DNA from: Clostridia bacterium
Lineage (GTDB): Bacteria > Bacillota > Clostridia > Oscillospirales > QAMX01
Assembly: GCA_017547975.1 (NCBI GenBank)
Contig: JAFYNU010000457.1
Coordinates: 1-9,286, forward strand
Length of the DNA stretch: 9,286 nt
Direction: 5' to 3'
Positions 1 to 7,119 of the stretch are shown piece by piece (position 1 is the first letter of the stretch; each line of letters opens with the position of its first letter). A model generated the notes under the pieces. That model had not been told where the DNA came from and ran no database searches. It worked only from the letters and a program-made list of their open reading frames with translations. A program made the position numbers and the translations under genes.

Positions 1-1779
1 CCGGCCGCTTTCCCGCTGGGTCTCGTCAATGATGCGCTGGGCTTCGGCCTTGGCATCCGCCATCATCCGATCCCGTTCTTTTCTGTATTGGGCTTCCAGT
101 TCCCGGGCTTTTTTGGAGAGTTCTTCGGTTTCCCGACGGTACTCAATGGCCCGGGCCTTTTCTTTTTCCATTTCCTGGCGGTTCCGTTCCAGGTTGTCCA
201 AAAGATCCTCGAACCGAACGTTTTCCCCGGCAACCAAATCCCGGGCGTGGGAAATCACGTGCTCCGCAAGCCCGATGCGGGCGGCGATGGCAAAGGCATT
301 GGAACGGCCGGGAATACCGATCAGGAGACGGTAGGTGGGCCGCAGGGTGGAAACGTCGAATTCGCAGGAGGCGTTTTCCACCCCGGGGGTCTTCATGGCG
401 TAAACCTTCAGCTCGGCGTAGTGGGTGGTGGCGGCCACCATGGCACCCAAACTCCGGCTTTCTTCAATGATGGAGATGGCCAACGCGGCACCCTCCACCG
501 GGTCGGTACCGGCACCCAGCTCGTCGAAAATCACCAGGGTCCGTTCATCGGCGGCGGCCAGGATCTCGGTGATGTTGGTCATGTGGGAGGAGAAGGTGGA
601 AAGCGACTGCTCGATGGACTGCTCGTCGCCGATATCGGCAAATACCTGGCGGAAGACCCGCAGGTGAGAACCCTCTCTGGCGGGAATATGGAGACCGCAG
701 GCACCCATCAGGCTGAAAAGTCCCAGGGTCTTCAGGGATACGGTTTTACCGCCGGTGTTGGGGCCGGTGATGACCAGGGTGTCAAAATCACGACCCATGT
801 GCAGGTCGATGGCAACCACCTTGGCGGCGTTGATCAGGGGATGGCGGGCGTGGATCAGTTCGATGGGTCCGTCGTCCGACAGGGCGGGGGGGAAGCATTC
901 CAGGTCGTAGGAAAGCCGGGCTTTGGCAAAGGTAAAGTCCAGGAATACCAGGTTGTGGTAGTTGGAGGAGATTTCACCCGAAAAACCGGCGGCTTCGCTG
1001 GATAATTCGTAAAGAATCCGCTCAATTTCCTTCTTTTCCCGGCTGAGAAGGGTCTGGATTTCGTTGTTGGCGTTCACCACCGACATGGGTTCAATGAACA
1101 CCGTCTGGCCGGAGGAGGAGATGTCGTGCACCAAACCCGGCACGTCCCCCCGGTGCTCGCTTTTCACCGGTACCACGTACCGGCCGCCCCGCATGGTGAC
1201 GATGTTTTCCTGCAGGAGCTTGGAGTAGGAGGGGGAGGTGATCATTTTGTTGAGAACGTCCCGGATTTTGGCATTGGCGGCGGCGATGGATTTGCGGATG
1301 GTGAAAAGCTCCGGGGAGGCATGGTCGGACATTTCCTCTTCGCTGACGATGGCGTTGCCGATCTTGTCCTCAAAATAGCGGTTGGTGCGCAAAAGGTCAA
1401 AGTAGTGATCCAGGGGAGTGGATTCCTCGGTGGTCTTGTCGGAAAAATAGTAATCCTTCACGCTTCGGGCACAGCCCAAAACGCCCCGGATTTCCAAAAG
1501 CTCCCGCATGGAAAGAATGCCCCCCAGTTCCACCCGGGCCAGGGCGGGACCCACGTCCTTGAGCGCCCGGAAGGAGGGGGACCCCCGCTTAGCGGAAATG
1601 TTGACCGCGGCGGTGGTCATGTTTTGGGCCCGGAGGGCGTCCTCGGCGTATTCCTCCGGTGCCAGGTTCAGGGCCATCTTCTTGGCCCCGTCGGAGCTTG
1701 CCCGGGCGGCAAGCATGTCCAGTATTTTGGGAAGCTCCAAAAGGGACTGGGATTTATGGTATAACGATGAATGGTTCAT
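1..1779 (-). CDS. mutS2: MutS2 family ATPase/endonuclease, C-terminus cut by window edge
   Basis: MutS2 is a MutS-like dimeric ATPase implicated in suppressing homologous recombination and, in Bacillus, in rescuing collided ribosomes. The 593 codons visible run from an ATG at 1779, preceded by a CGAGGA ribosome binding site 9 bases upstream, and stay open to the left edge. The MutS core comes first, including the family block MRGGRYVVPVK followed by SSSGQTVFIEP. The ATPase follows: Walker A GPNTGGKT at residues 339-346, the STFSSHM signature, and Walker B with the DE pair at residues 419-420 in FDELGAGTDP. A charged, Glu/Arg/Lys-rich coiled-coil-like stretch occupies roughly residues 520-593. 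Family members are about 780-790 residues, so some 190 residues, including the Smr nuclease domain, should lie left of position 1. It follows recO after 32 bases and is probably the distal gene seen of the operon. Identification is secure; presence of the Smr domain is inferred. Confidence 0.96.
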   Translation of the reverse strand, partial: MNHSSLYHKSQSLLELPKILDMLAARASSDGAKKMALNLAPEEYAEDALRAQNMTTAAVNISAKRGSPSFRALKDVGPALARVELGGILSMRELLEIRGVLGCARSVKDYYFSDKTTEESTPLDHYFDLLRTNRYFEDKIGNAIVSEEEMSDHASPELFTIRKSIAAANAKIRDVLNKMITSPSYSKLLQENIVTMRGGRYVVPVKSEHRGDVPGLVHDISSSGQTVFIEPMSVVNANNEIQTLLSREKKEIERILYELSSEAAGFSGEISSNYHNLVFLDFTFAKARLSYDLECFPPALSDDGPIELIHARHPLINAAKVVAIDLHMGRDFDTLVITGPNTGGKTVSLKTLGLFSLMGACGLHIPAREGSHLRVFRQVFADIGDEQSIEQSLSTFSSHMTNITEILAAADERTLVIFDELGAGTDPVEGAALAISIIEESRSLGAMVAATTHYAELKVYAMKTPGVENASCEFDVSTLRPTYRLLIGIPGRSNAFAIAARIGLAEHVISHARDLVAGENVRFEDLLDNLERNRQEMEKEKARAIEYRRETEELSKKARELEAQYRKERDRMMADAKAEAQRIIDETQRESGR

Positions 1780-1811
1780 AGAATAGGTTCCTCGAATTGT
1801 TTCACAAAAGG

Positions 1812-2567
1812 TCAGAGTTTGACCGAATGGTAATATTTCAGACTTTCCGGGGGATCAATCTGCAAAAGAATGTATTCTTCGCAGAGTCTGCAGAAAATAT
1901 CCCCCTCGGCGGCGTTGAGGCGGAAGGAAAGCAGCTTTTTCAGCTCCCCGGTGGTGACGATCCGCAGGGCTTCCAAAAGCCTTGGGGTCAGGGGGAAGGT
2001 GGCTTCGTCCCCGTCAAAGCAGGCTTTGCAGAAAATCTGGGCCGATTCCAGGGCGAAGATGGGCTCAACCGGTTCGTCGGTGCCGCAGACCATGCATCCA
2101 TCCAGGTCGGGCATGAAGCCGCAGTCGGAGCAAAGCCGCAGTTCGAAGGCCGCCTTGATCTTGTCCCGGCGGATCTCCGGCTTGTAGGCCAAGGCGTAGA
2201 GGGTGTTGAGCACCAGCCGATAGAGACTTTCGTCCTCCGGCGTGTCGGTGACGCCAAACTGCTCGGTGAGCTCCGCCACGTACCCCGCCAGAGCGAAGGA
2301 GGAAAGGTCGGTACGAAGCCCTTCAAACTGATCGATCACGTCGGCCTTTTCCACCAGGAGCTTGCCGCCGTATTCGTAGGTGGTGAATTCTCCGTAGCAG
2401 AAACACTGGCACCCCACCGCAAGGGGACTGCCGGTTTTCATGGCACCCCGGGCTTTGGCGGTGATGATGCCCTTGCCCCGGGCCAGAATGGTCAGTATTT
2501 TGTCGGCGTCCTTGTAAACCGTGTCCCGCAGGATGACGCCGGTGAAGGTTTCGTGGGTGGATTGCAT
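1812..2567 (-). CDS. recO: DNA repair protein RecO
   Basis: RecO acts in the RecFOR pathway, helping RecA load onto SSB-coated single-stranded DNA at gaps. The 251-residue protein has the usual length. It opens with an OB-fold region (TGVILRDTVYKDADKIL, then the ARGAMKTGS segment) and continues with a helical domain. A four-cysteine zinc-type site is visible: C158 and C161 in the DGCMVCG segment, C180 and C183 in FCKAC (numbered from the ATG at 2567). I chose this ATG because AAAGGAGAGG lies at a proper distance. A TTG at 2573 would add two residues but sits only 4 bases from the AGGAG. The gene starts 29 bases after the era stop and is followed 32 bases later by mutS2, so it belongs to the same transcript. 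The era-recO adjacency matches Firmicutes generally. Function is assigned from family resemblance. Confidence 0.95.
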   Translation of the reverse strand: MQSTHETFTGVILRDTVYKDADKILTILARGKGIITAKARGAMKTGSPLAVGCQCFCYGEFTTYEYGGKLLVEKADVIDQFEGLRTDLSSFALAGYVAELTEQFGVTDTPEDESLYRLVLNTLYALAYKPEIRRDKIKAAFELRLCSDCGFMPDLDGCMVCGTDEPVEPIFALESAQIFCKACFDGDEATFPLTPRLLEALRIVTTGELKKLLSFRLNAAEGDIFCRLCEEYILLQIDPPESLKYYHSVKL

Positions 2568-2596
2568 ACCCAAGCCTCTCCTTTATTGGTGATTCA

Positions 2597-3499
2597 TCAA
2601 TAACCGAATTCGTGAAGCATGAATTCGCTGTTGCGCCAGTCGTCCTTCACCCGCACGTACAGGGTCAAAAATACCCGGCAGCCAAACAGCTTTTCCATTT
2701 CCGCCCGGGCTTCGCTGCCGATGGTTTTCAGCATGGCGCCGTGGCGGCCGATGACGATGCCCTTGTGGCTCTGCTTTTCGCAAACGATGACCACGCCGAT
2801 CTCGCTGACGTCACCCTTGTCCTCGAAGGTTTCGGTCATGGTGGCGATGCCGTGGGGAATTTCCTTTTCCAGGTGCCACAAAAGCCGCTCCCGGACAAAT
2901 TCGGCGGCGATCTGCCGCTCGGGCTGGTCGGTGAGCTCGTCCGGGTCGAACATGGGCATGTCCCCCTCCTCAAGCTCGGGAAGAAGCTTGGAAAGCTCCT
3001 CGGTCAGGTAGGGAAGACCGTCCCCGGTTTTGGCGGATACCGGCACGATGGCCTGGAAGGGGAAGGCCTTGGAATAGACGTCGATCCAGGGCAGGATGGC
3101 GGGCTTTTCGGTGACGTCGATTTTGTTGATGGCCAGCACACAGGGGATGCCCAGGGCTTGGATGCGCTTGAGGAGCATGGCTTCGGGCTTGCCCACATGG
3201 GCTTCCCCCTTGGCTTCCACCACCAGCAGGGCGGCGTCCACCTCCTCGGCGGTTTCGTAGACGGTTTTCACCATCCGGTCCCCAAGCTTGCTTTTGGGGG
3301 CGTGGAGACCCGGGGTATCCATGAAGACAAACTGGCTTTCCCCCTCGGTCAGGATGCCGATGATACGGTTGCGGGTGGTTTGGGGCTTGGGGGACACGAT
3401 GGCCACCTTTTCCCCGATAAGGGCGTTCATAATGGAGGACTTGCCCACGTTGGCACGCCCCAAAAGCGATATGGTACCGCATTTTTTAATTTCAGACAT
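2597..3499 (-). CDS. era: GTPase Era
   Basis: Era is an essential GTPase that binds the 3' end of 16S rRNA and assists 30S subunit assembly. The 300-residue product has the standard length. The G motifs are clear: G1 GRANVGKS at residues 14-21, G3 DTPG at 61-64, G4 NKID at 125-128 and G5 SAK at 155-157. The C-terminal KH RNA-binding domain has its GxxG loop (GRHG) at 251-254. G1 carries Ala where many Era proteins have Pro, a conservative variation that keeps GxxxxGKS. The start is the ATG at 3499, which gives the canonical N-terminus; the open frame extends further upstream only as a shadow of the preceding gene. The ATG overlaps the end of the acetyltransferase gene by 8 bases (ATGTCTGA), and only a weak GA-rich ribosome binding site is seen, which points to translational coupling. 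Confidence 0.97.
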   Translation of the reverse strand: MSEIKKCGTISLLGRANVGKSSIMNALIGEKVAIVSPKPQTTRNRIIGILTEGESQFVFMDTPGLHAPKSKLGDRMVKTVYETAEEVDAALLVVEAKGEAHVGKPEAMLLKRIQALGIPCVLAINKIDVTEKPAILPWIDVYSKAFPFQAIVPVSAKTGDGLPYLTEELSKLLPELEEGDMPMFDPDELTDQPERQIAAEFVRERLLWHLEKEIPHGIATMTETFEDKGDVSEIGVVIVCEKQSHKGIVIGRHGAMLKTIGSEARAEMEKLFGCRVFLTLYVRVKDDWRNSEFMLHEFGY

Positions 3500-4079
3500 G
3501 TTTTGATTCTCTCTCTTTCTTAAATTCCCAATCGGAGCGCAGGATGGCGTAAACGAAGAGATCCTCGTAGCCCTCCTTGCCAAGATACAGACCCCGCATG
3601 ATCCCTTCGTAAAGCAAGCCGCACTTCTGCATAACCCGTGCGGAAGCGGGATTTCGAAGGAAGCAATCGGCCTGGACCCGGTTGAGCTCCAATTTGCCGA
3701 AGGCAAAATCCAACAGGGCGGAAACCGCTTCGGTCATGTAGCCCTTGCCCTGGGCGGCGGGGGAAAGCATGTAGACCAGCTCTCCGGAATGGTGGTCGGA
3801 ATCAATCCAACCCAACATCACACACCCGATGGGTTCATCCGAACCCGCCTGGGTGATGGCGTAAACGTAAAACCCCTGCTCCGGGGTGTAGTCCCGGAGA
3901 AATTCCCCAATGCGTTCCCGGCTGTCGGCAACGGTTTTGCTGGGATCCCACAGCATGAATTCGGCAACCTTGGGGTTGCTGTCCCAATTTTGGAAGTTGG
4001 CTTCGGCATCCTCCATTCGGAAGGGCCGCAGGGTCAGCCGGGGGGTATGCAGGATTTCCTGGGGAAGCAGGCTGAACAT
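3492..4079 (-). CDS. GNAT family N-acetyltransferase (RimJ/RimL-like)
   Basis: A 195-residue acetyl-CoA-dependent N-acetyltransferase of the RimJ/RimL-like (Acetyltransf_3) type. Visible marks are the N-terminal TPRLTLRPFRMEDAE segment, the acetyl-CoA pyrophosphate-binding motif QGKGYMTEA around residues 110-118, and the motif B stretch NPASARVMQKCGL near 143-155. The substrate cannot be told from sequence; it could be a protein N-terminus, an antibiotic or a small molecule. The start is the ATG at 4079, with an excellent GGGAGGAA site 7 bases upstream. That site is formed by the last codons of ybeY, whose stop lies 4 bases away. Its stop overlaps the era start. Lying between ybeY and era, it occupies the place that dgkA and cdd fill in Bacillus, so a role linked to ribosome biogenesis is conceivable but unproven. 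Confidence 0.88.
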   Translation of the reverse strand: MFSLLPQEILHTPRLTLRPFRMEDAEANFQNWDSNPKVAEFMLWDPSKTVADSRERIGEFLRDYTPEQGFYVYAITQAGSDEPIGCVMLGWIDSDHHSGELVYMLSPAAQGKGYMTEAVSALLDFAFGKLELNRVQADCFLRNPASARVMQKCGLLYEGIMRGLYLGKEGYEDLFVYAILRSDWEFKKERESKHV

Positions 4080-4083
4080 GCGC

Positions 4084-4581
4084 TTATTCCTCCCGGGCAA
4101 GGCCGATGGAGGAAAGAATCTCCTCGGTCAGGCCGTGCATTTGCTTTTCCTCTTCCTCTTCCATGTGATCATAACCCAAAAGATGCAGGATGGAGTGGAC
4201 CGTCAGGAAACCGATCTCCCGCTTGAAGGAGTGGCCGTATTCAATGGCCTGCTTCAGGGCCCTGGGGTAGCAAAGCACCACGTCCCCCAAAAGCACCCGG
4301 CCATCCACCAGGTCGAAGTCGTCGCAGACCTCCGACAGGGCCTGACCCGGCCCGATGTCCAGCTGGGGGAAGGAGAGCACGTCGGTGACCGAATCGATCT
4401 CCCGCTTTTCGGCGTTGATGACCTGGATTTCCGCTTCACTGACCAGGGATACGTCCACCGCGCAGGGCAGATCCACCCCCTGGTGGGCCAGGGTGGCCTT
4501 GATGGATTTGCGAATGACCTTCATGAAGGAAAAGGGAGGCTTTTGTTCTCCCTTGGTAATGGTGATACGATGTGCTTTCAT
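4084..4581 (-). CDS. ybeY: Endoribonuclease YbeY (16S rRNA maturation factor)
   Basis: YbeY is a metal-dependent single-strand endoribonuclease involved in maturation of the 16S rRNA 3' end and in late-stage 70S quality control. The 165-residue protein is of family size. It carries the diagnostic metal-binding signature HSILHLLGYDH, with histidines H129, H133 and H139, and the upstream conserved block with R60 and TDVLSFP at residues 66-72. The acidic tail of Glu residues after the histidine motif is common in the family. The start is the ATG at 4581, with AGAGGG supplied by the 3' end of phoH; only 3 bases separate the phoH stop from this ATG. Its own last codons (Arg-Glu-Glu) provide the ribosome binding site for the acetyltransferase gene. 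Co-transcription with era and phoH agrees with a shared role in rRNA processing. Confidence 0.97.
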   Translation of the reverse strand: MKAHRITITKGEQKPPFSFMKVIRKSIKATLAHQGVDLPCAVDVSLVSEAEIQVINAEKREIDSVTDVLSFPQLDIGPGQALSEVCDDFDLVDGRVLLGDVVLCYPRALKQAIEYGHSFKREIGFLTVHSILHLLGYDHMEEEEEKQMHGLTEEILSSIGLAREE

Positions 4582-4584
4582 ATT

Positions 4585-5547
4585 TTAGTCCCTCTTTTTC
4601 TGATTGTCGTAGGCCTTGATGATACGGCCCACCAGCTCGTGGCGGACGATATCCTTGTCGGAAAGCTCCGAAATACCGATGCCTTCGATGCCCCGCAGGA
4701 TGCGAAGGGCTTCCCGCAGGCCGCTGGATTTGCCGTCGGGCAGGTCGGTTTGGGTCACGTCCCCGGTGACCACCACCCGGGAATTGAAGCCCAGGCGGGT
4801 CAGGAACATTTTCATTTGCTCACTGGTGGTGTTCTGGGCCTCGTCCAGAATGATGAAGGAATCATCCAGGGTACGTCCCCGCATGAAGGCCAGGGGAGCC
4901 ACTTCGATGTTGCCCCGTTCCAGGTAGCGCTGATAGGTTTCGGCACCCAACATGTCAAACAGGGCGTCGTAGAGGGGACGCAGATAGGGGTCTACCTTGT
5001 TTTGCAGATCGCCGGGCAGGAAGCCCAGCTTTTCCCCCGCTTCCACAGCAGGCCGGGTCAGGATGATGCGGTTGATCTGCTTGTCCCGGAAGGCACCCAC
5101 CGCCATGGCCACAGCCAGGTAGGTTTCGCCGGTGCCGGCGGGCCCCACCGCCAGGGTGACGGTGTTTTTCTTGATGGTATTGATGTAATTTTTCTGGCCA
5201 ACCGTCTTGCCCTTCACCGGGCGGCCCTTGGCGGTGACGCAGATGACGTCGCTTCCTAACTCGTCGATCTTAGCTTCTTCTCCGTCGGAAACCAACATGA
5301 TCAGGTACATGACCCGCTGTTTATCCACCACTTCGCCCCGTTTTACCAGACCAAGCAGGCCTTCCACCACCTTGGCTGCCTTTGCCACCTGCTCCAGGTC
5401 GCCGGTGATACGGATCTGGGTTTCCCGGTTGGTGACGTTCACCTGCAGGTGCTGTTCCACCAGGCGGATGTTTTCGTCAAAGCTGCCGAACAGGCCGATG
5501 ATGTCGTCTAATCTTTCTACTTCAATGGAATGGGTTGCAATTGCCAT
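4585..5547 (-). CDS. phoH: PhoH family P-loop protein with K-to-E substitution in Walker A
   Basis: PhoH-family protein of 320 residues, the normal length. It has an N-terminal KH-like region (about residues 1-65) and a C-terminal superfamily I helicase-like ATPase domain. Conserved elements are the segment LTRPAVEAGEKLGFLPGD at 163-180, Walker B IILDEAQNTT with the DE pair at 235-236, and TGDVTQTDLP at 261-270. Walker A reads GPAGTGETY instead of the expected GPAGTGKTY: codon GAA at 5125-5127 encodes E141 where the phosphate-binding lysine should be. The rest of the protein looks fully constrained. PhoH is thought to be an RNA-linked ATPase, and its persistent link to ybeY supports a role in RNA metabolism. 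The start is uncertain: the ATG at 5547 gives the usual N-terminus but has no visible Shine-Dalgarno site, while a TTG at 5559 overlaps the yqfD stop. Either way, translation is probably coupled to yqfD. Confidence 0.93.
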   Translation of the reverse strand: MAIATHSIEVERLDDIIGLFGSFDENIRLVEQHLQVNVTNRETQIRITGDLEQVAKAAKVVEGLLGLVKRGEVVDKQRVMYLIMLVSDGEEAKIDELGSDVICVTAKGRPVKGKTVGQKNYINTIKKNTVTLAVGPAGTGETYLAVAMAVGAFRDKQINRIILTRPAVEAGEKLGFLPGDLQNKVDPYLRPLYDALFDMLGAETYQRYLERGNIEVAPLAFMRGRTLDDSFIILDEAQNTTSEQMKMFLTRLGFNSRVVVTGDVTQTDLPDGKSSGLREALRILRGIEGIGISELSDKDIVRHELVGRIIKAYDNQKKRD

Positions 5548-5555
5548 ACAATTTT

Positions 5556-6761
5556 TCAAGGGGTAAGGGTCAGGGTTACGACCTTACCGATATCCTCCGT
5601 CATAAAATACTCCGCATCCAGCCGCCACAGGCTATCCTCCTCGGTGAGGGTTGCCTGGAATTCCTCCAGAAGCCCGTCGGTTGCCGACGAAACCAGATAC
5701 TCTTTGAGATAGGATCCCATACACACCAATGCTTCCTCCCGGGAAACCGTTCCGGGTATCAATTGATAGGGCCGATGGGTCACGGTCCGTCTGGCTATGG
5801 GCAGCAGATTGCCGCCCGGAAGCGAAAGATCCAGTCTCTCCTCTATTTTATCACATTCCAGGGTAGAATTACCATAGCCTGACGAAAAAAATATCGGTCT
5901 TTCTGCAAAAAAGAATCGATTTTGGGTGAACTCTCTGCCATCATGGACCTTTTGCAAGAGGTCCTTTGGCATAACCATGGAGATTTGTCCGTAGGTCCGG
6001 GCTAAAACCACCCCGTGGGCATGCTCGTAACGGACCGTACCGCTGAATTCCTTGGTGCCCGGAACAATGCCGTGGACCAGGTGGGACGCAATGATTTCCC
6101 CGGCCCGAACCGCCGACCCGGGAAAAATGAGCTGTTCGCCCCGGTGGATCCGGGTTTCCAGAAGGTAGCCGTCTTTACAGGCCACCAGGTCGGCGGGAGT
6201 GGAAATTTCCGGGTATTCGCTTTCGGGGAGGGGGGCGGCCTCGGTGGCTACCACCACCGCCCGGGACCCATAGAGATTGACCGCCGCAAAATCCAGACAA
6301 TCGATCTCCATCAGAAGCATCCGCCGCAGATGTTCCGCATCCTGGCGGTTTTGCAGGGACCCGGGGCGGAGCCCGTGGTCCGAAAGGGTTTCCCGGATCA
6401 GGGAGGAGGTGGCAGGGGAGACCCCCTCCACCTCCACCGTCCAAAGGAAGGCTGTGGATAGGATAAGAAGCAGTAAGACCGCAAAGAGGCCGGCCCAAAG
6501 GCCGAAGCGATGGCGAAGCGGGCGGAGCAGAAAGGGGAGTCCCCGTTTTCGGAGCAGATGCAGCCGCACGCCTGCCCGGCGGGCGGGAAGGCGTAGCTTT
6601 TTGTAGCTTTTTGGGGAAACCGAAAACCGCAGGGTCAGATCGTCCAATCGGGTGGGAAGGGAGAAATAAAGCTCCTCCCGGGCGGCATGTGAAAGGAAGA
6701 CCTCCACGTTTCCCACGGCCTGCACCTCCAGGGTGCCCTGCAAAAATCCGCGAAGGGTCAT
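5556..6761 (-). CDS. yqfD: Sporulation protein YqfD
   Basis: A 401-residue YqfD-family protein, close to the roughly 400 residues of the Bacillus homologue. It has a short cytoplasmic N-terminal region rich in basic residues (about 50-85), one clear transmembrane helix (LWAGLFAVLLLLILSTAFLW, about 88-107) and a long extracytoplasmic C-terminal domain beginning TVEVEGVS. In Bacillus subtilis yqfC-yqfD belong to the sigma-E mother-cell regulon and the pair is associated with sporulation; the biochemical role is not established. The start is the ATG at 6761, which overlaps the yqfC stop as ATGA and is preceded by GGAGG and GGAGGA in the yqfC 3' end. The same frame stays open far upstream, but only as the antisense shadow of the oxidoreductase gene. 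phoH begins 8 bases downstream, or overlaps it if the TTG start is used. Confidence 0.92.
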   Translation of the reverse strand: MTLRGFLQGTLEVQAVGNVEVFLSHAAREELYFSLPTRLDDLTLRFSVSPKSYKKLRLPARRAGVRLHLLRKRGLPFLLRPLRHRFGLWAGLFAVLLLLILSTAFLWTVEVEGVSPATSSLIRETLSDHGLRPGSLQNRQDAEHLRRMLLMEIDCLDFAAVNLYGSRAVVVATEAAPLPESEYPEISTPADLVACKDGYLLETRIHRGEQLIFPGSAVRAGEIIASHLVHGIVPGTKEFSGTVRYEHAHGVVLARTYGQISMVMPKDLLQKVHDGREFTQNRFFFAERPIFFSSGYGNSTLECDKIEERLDLSLPGGNLLPIARRTVTHRPYQLIPGTVSREEALVCMGSYLKEYLVSSATDGLLEEFQATLTEEDSLWRLDAEYFMTEDIGKVVTLTLTP

Positions 6762-7012
6762 TCCTCCACCTCCCGGGTGGCCACCGAGGCGATTTTGCCG
6801 GTGATCAGGACCTCCTCCCGGGTCATGACCCGAAGAAGCAGGTTCTCCCCGGCGATGGTGATGTGATAACGCCGGGTACGGAAGGAAATTTGATGGGGAA
6901 AGTATTCCTCCAGAACCCCATAGGACCAGAGCCGGACCTCCAGGGGGAGGGTGATGGCAATGACAGGCAGATCCCTGTACCGAATCAGGGAGGGGGGATG
7001 AAATAACGACAT
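6758..7012 (-). CDS. yqfC: Sporulation protein YqfC (YabP/YqfC family)
   Basis: A small 84-residue protein of the YabP/YqfC family, recognised by its position immediately before yqfD and by its C-terminal pattern of short beta strands ending in TREEVLITGKIASVATRE. Homologues are usually about 90-95 residues, so this one is slightly short at the N-terminus. I chose the ATG at 7012 because AAAGGAG lies 5 bases upstream; an in-frame start at 7141 would run through the divergent promoter region and into the neighbouring gene. No signal peptide or membrane helix is seen. It is the first gene of the leftward operon and overlaps yqfD by four bases (ATGA). The family is tied to endospore formation, so its presence suggests a sporulating lineage, although it does not prove that this strain sporulates. 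Confidence 0.85.
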   Translation of the reverse strand: MSLFHPPSLIRYRDLPVIAITLPLEVRLWSYGVLEEYFPHQISFRTRRYHITIAGENLLLRVMTREEVLITGKIASVATREVEE

Positions 7013-7046
7013 ATATGCTCCTTTTTGCCATTGAGTAATTTGGGGA

Positions 7047-7075
7047 TTGACAAGCATGTAAAAATGGTTTAGAAT
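7047..7075 (+). promoter_or_regulatory. Vegetative (sigma-A) promoter of the oxidoreductase gene
   Basis: TTGACA at 7047-7052 is a perfect -35 and TAGAAT at 7070-7075 is a five-of-six -10, separated by the optimal 17 bases. Transcription would start near 7082, leaving a short leader of about 34 bases before the ATG at 7116. A strong AAGGAG site lies at 7101-7106, 9 bases from the start codon. No obvious operator palindrome overlaps it. Confidence 0.8.
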
Positions 7076-7090
7076 GAACCCATACCTTAA

Positions 7091-7119
7091 ATAATATGAT
7101 AAGGAGTGAAACATTATGG
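7091..7119 (-). promoter_or_regulatory. Weak sigma-E-like promoter match for the yqfC operon
   Basis: On the minus strand CATATTAT (7091-7098) resembles the sigma-E -10 (CATACAnT), and CCATAAT (7113-7119) partly resembles the -35 (kmATATT), with a 14-base spacer, within the known 13-15 range. Each element matches about 5 of 7 defined positions. It would start a leader of about 70 bases. The region is AT-rich, so a chance match is quite possible. The biological reason to note it is that yqfC-yqfD is sigma-E controlled in Bacillus. No good vegetative promoter was seen on this strand. Confidence 0.25.

Noticed and set aside
2607..2627. Repeated GAATTC with a similar core near the era stop
   Set aside because: It is inside the era coding sequence, where it encodes the conserved-looking C-terminus, so no separate function is implied.
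3437..3460. Era G1 motif with Ala instead of Pro (GRANVGKS)
   Set aside because: The GxxxxGKS requirement is met and substitution at this position is a mild, plausible family variation.
88..3523. Series of long plus-strand frames at 88-1005, 1126-1764, 1797-2603 and 2612-3523
   Set aside because: All lie opposite mutS2, recO or era, with low-complexity Gly/His-rich translations and no credible ribosome binding sites.
3500..3706. Longer Era start (369 residues)
   Set aside because: The additional 69 residues are the acetyltransferase gene read in another frame; the ATG at 3499 gives the standard 300-residue Era.
3910..5259. Long plus-strand open frame (449 codons) opposite the acetyltransferase, ybeY and phoH genes
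   Set aside because: It is antisense to three well-identified genes, has a Gly/His/Gln-rich composition typical of antisense frames in GC-rich DNA, and shows no domain motif.
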